Positions 34,925 to 44,892 of a DNA stretch of 64,000 nucleotides are shown here, piece after piece. The notes below the pieces were generated by a model. It saw nothing but the letters and a program-made list of their open reading frames with translations, was not told where the DNA came from and ran no database searches. Origin of the DNA: Anodontia alba (taxonomy: Eukaryota > Mollusca > Bivalvia > Lucinida > Lucinidae); NCBI GenBank assembly GCA_964016985.1, contig OZ024834.1:83054289-83118288 (forward strand), read 5' to 3'. Positions within the stretch are counted from its first letter, which is position 1. Each line of letters starts with the position of its first letter. The position numbers and the translations under genes were made by a program.

Positions 34925-35660
34925 TTATAAAAGAATTGGCTATAGCCTGGATATTATGTGGCAGACTGCATGCCTAGTTGTCAACCCAATCATTGTTGAT
35001 GGCTATGCTTCACTCTTTAATTGCACGACGGCGGTTCGGGCCTCAGACTCAATGACGGCCTCTTCGTAAAACTTTAACCAGTGGGTTGGGGCTTGCCGAT
35101 ATGTCTTTGGCTTGGCCCGCCGTGGTTCTACTATTGGTTTTCATTTATTCTGGCATACAGTAGAATTAGCCATGAGTACTCGTCTTTGTTTATTATAGTG
35201 ATTAATTTGATTTTTATGTTTTCGCTTTGATGCATTGACTGAGTTGGGAGTCTTTATGCGAACCGAATTTTTATGTATTTATGTATTAAGAGTAGCATCG
35301 GGACCCAGGGTGAAGTTAGCTAGCTGTAAAAGTGCTTTAAACCCCCCGGTGTTTTGCTCTACCGACCGTTCTAAGGCGGTGGTCCCGGTGTTAGTCTTAC
35401 TCCTTGTTGCTTTGTGGTTTATTCTACGAGGCGATTTGTTGTATGTCTTTCCTTGTGTCATTTTGTTCTTGTGTTTTTCAGTCCTTTTAGTATTGCGATT
35501 ACCTCGCTTGGAGAAGAGACAGCTAATCTTAGTGCTTTTCGTACGTTTGTTCGGTTTGTGCTTGTTTAGATTTGTCGGTTTCCTGTTCCTCTTGGGGTCT
35601 GGGAAGGGCTGCGGTTTGTGATTGTGGCACTCCCTGGACTTTTCTCTTACCTTTTTTTAA
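34925..35660 (+). mobile_element. 5'-truncated Naiad 3' end
   Basis: Starts within the ORF C-terminus (IGYSLDIM, then VVNPIIVDGYASLFNCT and RASDSMTAS across 34940-35068), continues into the 3' UTR and the 440-bp tail, and ends CTGGACTTTTCTCTTACC plus T. It shows the complete link between coding end and tail and is close in sequence to the 14546-15240 copy. Confidence 0.8.
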
Positions 35661-36749
35661 CTTTATTGTTATCTATGCTACATAGCACACAATAAATGTT
35701 AAAGCTGATTGAAATTAACCCATCAACTGTCCAGCGTGATTAATCTTACTCCATTTAATACTCATTTGAATTGTTTGGGGTATCTGACAGATTCTGAGAG
35801 CCAAAAAGTCGTTTTTACTAAGCTTGGTCTATGCTTAGCACACAATAACTGTTAAAGCTGATTGAAGATTGATAGTAAAATGTCGTTTCATGTTAATCCT
35901 TTAAGTAGTCTCTACAAATATAATGACTAGACAAACTGTACACATACGTTACACATATGTTACGTATTCGTATGACATGTGCAAACTCACAAGCTTAAGC
36001 CACTGTAATGAAGTTAGAGTAGTCTTTTGCGGCCGATACACATGGCAATACAAGCTTTAAATTCGATGTTTTAACAGTTTCGAACTAAATGTTTGCGATA
36101 ACTTTAAATGTACGTGTTTATTAAACCTTTCTTGGATACATTTTGCACTGTGAGACTTGTGCCGACATTTCAGATGAAGCTTTTATATTATTCTATAATT
36201 CCGTAGAATTGTAAAATAGGACAGCACCTCCGCAATACATCTTAATAAAATTTATGATTTAAGGATGAGGTATTTATGGTTTTTACTTTTTTCTTAATCG
36301 AAATGGATGTCAATCATACATTTAGAAAAAACAACTCTGCGGAATTTTATAGTTTGGAAAATCTCCATTATTTATGTAAAGGAAAGCTACTCAATTTTGC
36401 ATGTTCATGGCACAGTTTCTTATATTCTTCAATTTTATCCTGCATAGTTTTTTACTTATATAAAAAAACTACAACTGATATTTAAAAAATGTTTCCACGA
36501 AAACTAAATCTGATACAGATCAAACAAAATCGAGCTTAGTAATATTTAAAAAAGATAAAACAAAATCGAGCTTAGTAATATTAATTAGTTTTTTAACATG
36601 TTCTGTATATAGTTATCATTTGTAAGGCAGAGACACATCAACGAATGATGTAAGTCAGTCGTTATGTATGGTCAGTATAAATATTGTAATTATCTATCTT
36701 ACGAATAAACAATTTGTTTTAAATTCTTCAATGAACACAGTGTACTTAC
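35661..36749. other. No gene; small direct duplications
   Basis: AGCACACAATAA.TGTTAAAGCTGATTGAA occurs at 35682-35712 and 35836-35866. CAAAATCGAGCTTAGTAATATT is duplicated at 36524-36582. Otherwise AT-rich and unrecognised. Confidence 0.5.
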
Positions 36750-36895
36750 TTCGGCAGCCATTTTCCTATTATTTCTTCTGAGTTTCCAAATGAGTATATA
36801 TCAGATGTGTCGATGAAGTTGCCCCCGAGTTCGACAAACCGGTCCATTAGCTTGTGACATGATGCTTCATCGACTTGTCTGCTACTTTGAAACAA
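36750..36895 (-). CDS. Aldo/keto reductase, coding exon 2
   Basis: 146 bp on the minus strand, TTCCAG acceptor at 36896 and a consensus GTAAGT donor at 36744-36749. 48 codons plus two bases. It reads [17 protein letters not shown] and [18 protein letters not shown], then IGKWLP. The Asp and Tyr of the DTSDIY segment are the expected catalytic pair. The start at 36895 was chosen over an AG 17 bases further in because it keeps phase 0 with exon 1 and avoids a stop. Confidence 0.9.
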
Positions 36896-37801
36896 CTGGA
36901 ACAATGTACAGACAACCTTCTTTATACCGACACTCGATACAACGACAAAACTCGTTATAATGACAATTTGACTGTCATGAAACCGTCAGTTAAGAGGTTA
37001 CAATTTGTCACAAATTATACAAGAATATTGAATTTAATACTTTATAGAAATATATGTTATGGATATTTGTTAGAATCACATCAGTAAAGCGATCCTAACA
37101 AATATCCAAAACATGCGGAACAAACAACCTTTCTTAGATTTGATATGCTCATTATGGATTCTTTAAAACAGTAAATTCATTTTAATGGCAACGTCTTTGG
37201 GAATAAATGCTGTCGTTGTAACGGGGATTCACTGTACATGTAATAATATACACTGGAACGATATTATAAAATACTAAGTACCATACCTCTTGTCGCTGTT
37301 TGTGCAGAAAATGAGTGTGGTAGACTAAAACAATAAAAAGCAGAAAATCTCCATGACAGAAATGCGGCAACTAGAAACTATGCCAGCCTAATTCAATTAT
37401 AATCGACCTCCTGCAGTGATAAATTACACTGGCGTGTAAACAGTATAGATGATGGAAGACATTTAGCATGCTGAATTTTAAAATGAAACAGACGTTTTAG
37501 TCTTTCTTACTTTGACTTTAAACAAAGAGCTTGGTATTTAATTTTTCTTTGCATTTAAAACATTCTTTTGAAAGTGTTCCAAGTGACCTCTCCCTTAAAC
37601 AAAACAAAACAAAACAAAACAAACCCTCTTTGTCTAGCAATTTAGTCTACATCATGGTAAACGTCAATCATATTTTCATACCAGTATGTCTGAAACAGCT
37701 AAATGAGCCTTTAACCCAAAAGCGGCAGTGTGTTTAGATAAGCAAATTAAAACTTAATTATTTCTGTCAGTTAAAACAATGCCAGCAAGAAGCGACAAGT
37801 C
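36896..37801. other. Intron; hairpin at 37055-37113
   Basis: TGTTATGGATATTTGTTAG pairs with CTAACAAATATCCAAAACA across a 21-base loop. The rest is AT-rich with an AAAAC run at 37599-37622. No gene. Confidence 0.55.
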
Positions 37802-37862
37802 GGTTATTGCATGTTTTTAATTTCTCGCCTTACGGCTAAAAATTTAAAACTATGCAATAACC
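37802..37862. repeat. Hairpin, GGTTATTGCAT arms
   Basis: GGTTATTGCAT at 37802-37812 and ATGCAATAACC at 37852-37862 pair perfectly. Further pairing (TTTTTAA with TTAAAA, and GCC with GGC) closes the loop. Confidence 0.65.
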
Positions 37863-38000
37863 TATACTTATCTATCATACAGTGCTGTTTAGTTTAAAAT
37901 GCATTTGAAACGAAAGATCATCAGTTGCAATAGCTTAAACCTAAAGGCGATAAGTAAGATTGTAGCAGACAATATTCTATTTTTTTTTTTTCATTACTTT

Positions 38001-38085
38001 TCAGAGAAAATAAGACTTGGAAATTCATGTAAAGCGTCTGCTACGCAGACGGTTCCCATGAAATACCAAGTCTTATTTTCTCTGA
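38001..38085. repeat. 85-nt hairpin with 20-bp perfect stem
   Basis: TCAGAGAAAATAAGACTTGG pairs exactly with its complement at 38066-38085. A second stem, CGTCTG/CAGACG, sits in the loop, and T and A runs extend the base. Size and shape resemble a microRNA precursor or a very young foldback MITE; transcription is unknown. Confidence 0.75.
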
Positions 38086-39535
38086 AAAAAAAAGAGAAAT
38101 AAAAAAAAAAACTCATAATGTCGTCTGCTGCAGTTGTGCTTAGCACTTTAACGGCTAACAGGCAGCCAGAAACATAACCAAAACTCAGATCAGGTAAATA
38201 TACACGTTACTATGGTTACTGTGCAGATAAGTCGCGCATGTTGAAAACAGGTCTTGTTGGTGGAGGCGGAGTGATATTCGGGTCAATTTGTGTACATGTG
38301 TATGTAATTTAATGTCTTTATTGCACAACAATAGAGGGAAAAGGGGTATACATTACAGAAGTCAGAAAATTGTAGTTTTAAACCTTATTTTATCAACCAT
38401 CTGTACTGCATAACTCTGTCTTAAAGCACTGACAGCACTGGTGGGCCGATTGCCTCTGAGTGAAGACGGAGAATGGTCCTGAACGGGGACTAAAGACAGT
38501 TTCATTTAACCCATAACTTCCAGAAATTTGAACAAACGGTGCAGACCCTCATCAGGGGCCGCGTTTTGATTACCAAGATCTGTTCAACTCTTCATACTGT
38601 CCGAGTGAGCTGGTACCTTTTCAGATTTGGCCATATCCATCCATCAATTCAGGAGATAATGAGCACAGAAGCTGTTTTTCTTCAAAATATTTGACAACCC
38701 TTTGGAGCACTTTGGTATTGAAAATGAGATCAAGATCAGCAATTGTGGTTGTCCAAGTTATATAACATACCAAATCCATCTATTTGGTTCTGGGAACACG
38801 ATGGTGAAACGATCTTCATGGGTAGCCTGAAGACTGTGTAAATACGATCAAGGTCACAAAAATCTAGTCAGTAATTAAGTTCGCCCCATTCATATTATGC
38901 ACCAAGCTTGGGTTGGCGTTGGAGTTTTACGGCGCAGTCAATACTACAAAGGTAATGTCGAGCCAGTCAATTTACCTAACCACACTTTTACCTGGCAGGC
39001 TTAGTCCTCTAAGTGGTAAACCAGTACTTGTGCATATACAGTCAAATGCTTTCCTTTACGAGTAGTCCCTATTTTGGAAATAATTTTAGACATCATTTTT
39101 AAGATTTTCCTTGTTTTATGTAAAACAATTCCTTTCCGGCTACGCCACTGTAATGTGTATGAGCTATAGAAATCAAGGTATATTTCATGCCCTCCATCCC
39201 CGCCCTCGAAGGAAAAGGGTAATGTAATTTTTTTGGCGCGGATCCTATTGGTATCTGGGTAGGCGACAGCCTGGGAATGGGCACACTTTTAAGGGAGACA
39301 ACTTTGTAAAATTCGTTTGCTCCCTTCTGAAACGGGGTCCACTTTAAAATGAAAGAATTTACTCGTCCCCCGTCCCACCCACCTACACCACACAAGGGAG
39401 TAAATTCTTTCTTTTTTGAAATGGCCCTTTCCAGAAGAGACTATTTGTATTGAAAGGCATATAGAAATATAGAAAATCACAATTGTTGAGACATTTGGAC
39501 AAAATGGAGATAATTCTAACATGTGTCACCTTCAG
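38086..39535. other. Intron; repeat scraps
   Basis: 38530-38595 is a decayed GCAAACAGTG hairpin copy (GTGCAGACCCTCATCAGGGGCC). 38935-39050 matches the body of the 24795 SINE (TTTACCTAACCACACTTTTAC). No gene seen. Confidence 0.5.
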
Positions 39536-39985
39536 CCGTTAGCACATGAGATGCAGTCCCTCTCTCTTCCATCACAAATAAAATTGTTACGTAACATGAA
39601 AATACTGCTCGTTATAGCCTATATGCCCACTCCCTTTTCCATCACAAATATCTGAACCACAACATAGAAATACTGCTCCTTATGACCTCTTTGTCCATTA
39701 CTTTTTCCATAAAAAATATCTGATCCAAAACTTGGGAATACTGCTCATTATGACCTATATGCCAACTCTCCTTTTCTATTATAAATATCTAATCCACAAC
39801 ATGGCAATACTGCTCTATATGCCCATCCCACTTTCTATCACACATTAATACTGCTCCTTATGGCCTGTGTGCTCAATCCCGCTTTTATCACAAATATCTG
39901 ATCCACAACAAGGAAATACTGCTCCTTATGACCTGTATGCCCATCCTCTTTTCCATGCGGTCCTCATAAAATACAACATATTACA
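39536..39985. repeat. Minisatellite, about 70-bp unit (left part)
   Basis: Six or so units of CCATCACAAATATCTGATCC, ACAACATGGAAATACTGCTC and TTATGACCTATATGCCCACT. The same array continues at 43524-44015, so the DNA between was inserted into it. Confidence 0.8.
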
Positions 39986-39999
39986 ACATATATACATAT

Positions 40000-40559
40000 A
40001 TACATTTAACATGGATTTGAAAGGCTTATATTTAACCCAATCACGGTTAAAAATTTTGCTTCTCTCTTTGGTTGCACGCCGGCGGGTCGGGCCTCAGACT
40101 CTTTGACGGCTCCGGCTTAAAGATTTAAGTGTCGGTTGGTGCCTGATGCTCTGGCTCTGGTTTGGCCCACCGGAGTCCTACTGTTGGTTTACTTTTGCTT
40201 CAGCATTTCAGTTATTTCTTACTGTCGAGTCCTCATCGTTGTTTCATCTCTGTATTTGTTTGATTTTCTCGGAGATGTTGCACTGATGAGTTAGGAACCC
40301 TTCACGCGGACTGAACAAATGCCTCGTATTTACCACGACAGAACAAAGGGCGAGGGTTGTGGCCACGTAAAATCGATTTAAGGCCCAAGTAATATTCTAC
40401 TAACCGTTCCAAGGCGGTGCTTCTGCTGTGGATTTGTTTTATGTTTTGCTTTGTGTTATTTTGTATGTTTTTCAGTCCTTTTAGCATTGCGATTACCTCG
40501 CTTGGGGAAGAGTTAGAGCTAGTCTTAATGTTTCTCGTATATAAGTTCGATTTGCGCTT

Positions 40560-40596
<37 letters not shown>

Positions 40597-40680
40597 CTGT
40601 TTCCTCTTCCTCTTGGTTTCTGGGCAGAGCTGCGGTTTGTGATTGTGGCACTCCCTGGACTTATTTCTTACCTTTTTTTT
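40000..40680 (+). mobile_element. Diverged Naiad 3' fragment
   Basis: A coding end is readable as NPITVKNFASLFGCTP and RASDSLTAP near 40035-40110. A UTR and tail of the same design as 34925-35660 follow, with a long T run at 40561-40595, ending CTGGACTTATTTCTTACC. Clearly an older subfamily. CACTGATGAG at 40281 with CTGAAC at 40311 gives a weak hammerhead-like arrangement. Confidence 0.65.
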
Positions 40681-41263
40681 CATTATATCTGTCATTGTTT
40701 GCCTTTGCATGTATTGCTTTGTATTTTTTTATATTGGATAGCCGCTTGGCTTTCTGCGAGTACTGTTTTGATTGTGGTGCCGTTACTTTAAGTGCGTACA
40801 TCTTTCCCGTTGGTTCCGTTTGGTGTCTTGGTGTCTTAGAACGGTAGGTGGTAGGTAATTGTATCGATTCCTGATCATTGCCTTCCTTTCCCTTTCTATT
40901 TATATGTATGTTTACGGTTCATAGTAGAACATCTCTCTCTATGCCACAGGCTTGCATCGTTTGCTAACACAAATGTAGAAAAAGTATGCTTAAATGTTGA
41001 TTAAATGCATCAAGGGCTCATAAAACTTAAAATTATTATTGCAACATAAGTTTTATTTTTCTTTTACTTTCAGGAGGTAGTCTTTCGTAGTCCTTTTAAG
41101 GATGGTGCCATTTTGCTGAGTCGGTCAGGGAGTTCCAGAGTTTTGAACAAGAAAATGACTCGTGATACCATGAAGTCCTGGATCGAGGAAGAGTCAAATT
41201 GCGGGCTTCTGATAACCTTAGTCTTCTGTATTCTGTTTCCGCGGTTGGTTTTAGTAGATTAGA
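40681..41263. other. No gene recognised
   Basis: T-rich flank of the PLE fragment, then unassigned sequence. Confidence 0.5.
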
Positions 41264-42802
41264 TATACTGAACTAAAAAAGAAACTTTCGCGAGACTTCA
41301 ATGGGACTGTTTCCACATATGTGTATATTAACAGTTTTTATTCGTATTTGTTATTGCACAATAATTTAAAATCAATTCATCAAAGTTCATTTACAGTCTG
41401 AAAATTATCAATTTCATTGGATTTTTCAATATCATTTGAGATAGGTGTCGATTCAATATTTTTTGGCTTTAGTAACGAGTATGCCCACCGCGAGCATTGC
41501 TAACAGCTTGGCAGCGACGACGCATTGAGTGGATGAGATTATTAATTTGAACCTGGGGTATATTATTCCACTCTTCTAGCAAAGCGTCACGGAGCTCATT
41601 GACGCTACCAGGCGGATTTTGACGTTGCTGTACACGTGTGTCAAGATTATCCCAAAGGTGCACGATGGGATTTAGATCCGGGCTTTTTGAGGTCCAGTCG
41701 TCTATGAAATCAATATTGTTATTTTGCAAGAACTGGATATTGTCACGGGCGACGTGAGGTCTGGCGTTGTCTTGCTGAAACACAGAAATAACGCCGTGAT
41801 TTTGTAAGAGAGGAACAACGTGTAGGGCAAGGACAAGGTCTCTATACTTTTGAGAATTTTCAAATTGCCATCAATGACCACTAATTGGGTACGATACCCA
41901 TAACTTATTCCGGCCCAGACCATCACGGAACCCCCACCGCCAAAACGATCCCGCTGAAGAACGCAACAGTCAGCGTAACGTTCATTCATACGTCGGTAGA
42001 CCCTGATCCGACCATCACTATTGGACAATGCAAACCTGGATTCATCTGAAAAAAGAATCGTCCGCCAGTCTTGCCTTGTCCAGTTGATGTGTCTATCAGC
42101 CCATTGAAGCCTATCACGGCGATGACGACCCGTTAATACTGTTCTGACGTAGGGACGACGTGCACGTAAATTGTTCTCAGACAAACGATTTCGTACGGTT
42201 TGAGCGGAAATCCTGGGGTTATGAGTACCTGGGGTGACAGACGCTGTAGCTGTCGCAGTTAAAAAACGATTTCGTAAATGTTGGTTCAAAATATAGCGGT
42301 CTTGCGCCAGCGTGGTCACACGTGGTCTACCGCTACGTGGAAGATCTTCCGTGCTTCCGGTCTGCACAAACCACCGTCTCAGACTTCTAACTGCCTGCAC
42401 AGATGTCTCCAACTTGCGCAGCAACATCTTCCGTTGAAGCCTCTGCCTCCAGCATCCCAACGGCTCTCTCTTTTAAATGTTTCGCAATTCGAGGCATCGA
42501 AATTTTGCCCTAATTGTATCGATATAAAAGTGTTAAGGTATTTTTGTGACTGTAGTCGTCAAGTGCAATAATTGGCAGTGAAAAAAGTTAACACATGTAG
42601 ACCAGATATGTCCACCCCGTGCGTGCACGTGAAAATGGAGGTTTTGTCAAAACAGACGATATCGTTCGACATGAGGTGATTATCTGACCGATTTCCCAAA
42701 GTAGGACGTCAGTGTAAACTACTACATAATTTTTCTACATGTTGTATTTTACCTTATAAGTTTAAGACCTACTTTGCGAAAGTTTCTTTTTGGTTCAGTA
42801 TA
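41264..42802 (-). mobile_element. Tc1/mariner-type transposon
   Basis: Inverted ends TACTGAACTAAAAAAGAAAC (41266) and GTTTCTTTTTGGTTCAGTA (ending 42800) lie between TA dinucleotides at 41264-41265 and 42801-42802, the usual target duplication. About 1.53 kb, a standard size. It encodes the broken transposase of the next entry. Confidence 0.88.
41469..42497 (-). pseudogene. Tc1-like transposase, inactivated
   Basis: Starts at 42497 (MPRIAKHLKERAV), with helix-turn-helix-type N-terminal segments and an SGRPR motif near 42340. The first catalytic Asp is in ILFSDESRF (about 42050) and the second in FQQDNARPH (about 41770). The third position reads SPDLNPIVHLWD, with Val where the family has the catalytic Glu. 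Frameshifts near 42430 and 41860 split the frame. Ends at 41469. This copy cannot transpose by itself. Confidence 0.88.
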
Positions 42803-43059
42803 TATGCAGGAGTTTGGATATTTAGCGCTTTATAAGTGAATGGCCTTATTGTAGTTTAATCTACTATTTACTGGCATCCAGCCAAAGCTTTAAAACATGT
42901 CTGCTGAGGGTGCTATGAAGTCAGCTTTCAAGATGATGTGGACTGCACGCTTTTGGAGTTTATTTAGTTGTTCAATATTCATATTAGATGTTGTTCGCTA
43001 GGCATTTGAACCGTAGTCTATGAGGGAAAGGATACTTAATAACTGGTCCAAAACATGGA
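42803..43059. other. Flank of Tc1, no gene
   Basis: Unrecognised sequence, probably part of the material inserted in the minisatellite. Confidence 0.4.
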
Positions 43060-43523
43060 AAAAAAAGTAAGAGAAAAGTCCAGGGAGTGCCACAATCACA
43101 AACCGCAGCCCTTCCCAAACCCCAAGAGGAAGAGGAAACCGACAAATCTAAACAAGCACAAACCGAACAAACGTACGAAAAGCACCAAGACTAGCTCTCT
43201 CTTCCGAGGTAATCGCAATACTAAAAGAACCGAAAAACACAAGAACAAAATGACACACGGAAAGACATACAACAAATCGCCTCGCAGAACAAACCACAAA
43301 GCAACAAAGAGCAAGACTAACACCGGGACCACCGTCTTAGAACGGTGGGTAGAGCAAACCACCGGGGGGTGGGCGGGGGGTGGGGGGGGTGGTTAAAGCA
43401 CTTTTACAGCTAGCTAACTTCACCCTGGGTCCCGATGCTACTCATAATACAGAAATACATAAAAAATCGGTTTGCATAAAGGCTCCCAACTCAGTCAATG
43501 CATCAAAGCGAAAACATAAAATA
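43060..43523 (-). mobile_element. PLE (Naiad) tail copy
   Basis: Complete tail in reverse orientation with a GC-rich expansion (GGGGGGTGGGCGGGGGG) at 43364-43390. Ends GCGAAAACATAAAA as in the 17287-17730 copy. Confidence 0.75.
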
Positions 43524-44015
43524 ATGTTCCTTATGACTAATATGTCCACTCCCTTTTCAATCACAAATACCTGATTCACAACATGGATATGCTGCTCCTT
43601 TTGACCTATATGCCAACTCTCTTTTAGATTACAAATACCTGATCCACAACATGGAAATACTGCTTCTTATGACATATATGCCCACTGCCTTTTCAATTAC
43701 AAATATCTGATCCACAACATAGAAATAATACTCCTTGTGATCTATTTGCCCACCCCCTTTTCCATCACAAATATCTGTTCCACAACATGGAAATACTGCT
43801 CAGTATGACCTATATTCCCAGTCCTTTTTCCATTACAAATATATGATCCACAACATGGAAATACTGCTCTTTATGACTTATATGCCCACTCCCATTTTCT
43901 AACACAAATATTTGATCCACAACATGGAAAATCTACTTCTTATCATCAATTTGCCAACCTTCTTTTCACTCACAAATAACCGATCCACAACGAGAAAATA
44001 CTGCGCTTTACGCCC
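43524..44015. repeat. Minisatellite, about 70-bp unit (right part)
   Basis: Seven or so units continuing the 39536-39985 array. Confidence 0.8.
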
Positions 44016-44112
44016 TATATGTCAAAATAAGGTTCAGATCAGTCTGCGTATCCACGCAGTTTGATCAGACCACGTCGATAGGTACACTGTCTCATGCTGT
44101 ATATTATATTAC

Positions 44113-44228
44113 CTCAGTGTATCCTTTATCTGTTGTGCCAAACGTCAGGGCTCCAAGACAGAGATTGGAAACTTTCAGACCACTGCTGCCCAAGTAGTTG
44201 TACTCCATCGTTGCTGTCATATTTCAAT
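44113..44228 (-). CDS. Aldo/keto reductase, first coding exon
   Basis: Minus strand. The ATG is at 44218-44220 and 36 codons run to a GTAATAT donor at 44112. The eight bases above the ATG reach a TTTCAAG acceptor (44229), so an upstream non-coding exon is expected. It reads [17 protein letters not shown] then [12 protein letters not shown], the classic N-terminal strand of NAD(P)H-dependent aldo/keto reductases, which reduce carbonyl substrates in the cytosol. The four visible coding exons give 194 residues of an expected 320-350 and contain all four catalytic residues. The substrate cannot be told; nearest annotated types would be YajO-like or norsolorinic-acid-reductase-like. Introns are crowded with mobile DNA but exons and splice sites look intact. 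Confidence 0.9.
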
Positions 44229-44280
44229 CTTGAAAGTCAGTCTGTGCAAATTAAGAAAAAAAAAAAATAGCCGAAATGTC

Positions 44281-44442
44281 AACATATCGTCAGACATGTG
44301 CGCCTATCAAAGATACAGATCAGCCTGCGCATACGCGCAGTCTGATCAGATCTTCACTGAGTGCATTTTGGATAGCCAAGGATGCAAAGGTTCTTCATGC
44401 GGACAACGAAGGCTCTGATCAGTATGCGAGGATGCGCAGAGC
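44281..44442. repeat. MITE-like GCGCCTATCAAAG copy
   Basis: CAGACATGTGCGCCTATCAAAG, GATCAGCCTGCGCATACGCGCAGTC and TTTGGATAGCCAAGGATGCAAA match the 500-657 family. The right end is cut by the next PLE tail. Confidence 0.6.
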
Positions 44443-44838
44443 TCTAAGGCGGTGGTCCCGCTGTTAGTATGACTCTTTGTTGCTTTGTGGTTTCGTATGT
44501 TTGATCGATTTGTGCTTGTTTGGATTTGTCGGTTTCCTCTTCCTCTTGATGTCTGGGAAGGGCTGCGGTTTGTGATTGTGGCACTCCCTGGACTTTTCTC
44601 TTACCTTTTTATTCTACGAGGCGATTTGTTTTAAGTCTTGCCTTGTGATATTTTGTTCTTGTGTTTTTCTGTCCTTTTAGCATTACGATTATCCCGTTTG
44701 GGGAAGAGAGAGCTAATCTTTGTGCTTTTCGTACGTTTGTTCGATTTGCGCTTGTTTGGTTTTGTCTGTTTCCTCTTCCTCTTTGTGTCTGGAAGGGCTG
44801 CGGCTTGTGAATTAGGCATTCCCTGGACTTTTCTCTTA

Positions 44839-44869
<31 letters not shown>

Positions 44870-44870
44870 G
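44443..44870 (+). mobile_element. Two PLE tail copies head to tail
   Basis: The first partial tail (44443-44612, internally deleted) ends CTTACCTTTTT and is followed at once by a second partial tail (44613 to a T run ending at about 44869). Direct tandem order is typical of Penelope-like elements. Confidence 0.7.
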
Positions 44871-44892
44871 TTGAGTGCCCACGTCGGGAGGT

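Noticed and set aside
35235..35621. Recurring 100-128 codon hydrophobic open frame in PLE tails (also 13525, 14577, 17317, 43096), looking like a membrane protein gene
   Set aside because: It lies in the 3' untranslated tail behind the RT stop. Between the 14577 and 35235 copies, replacement differences outnumber silent ones, as expected without selection on a protein, and an opposite-strand frame is open too. The recurrence reflects copy similarity.
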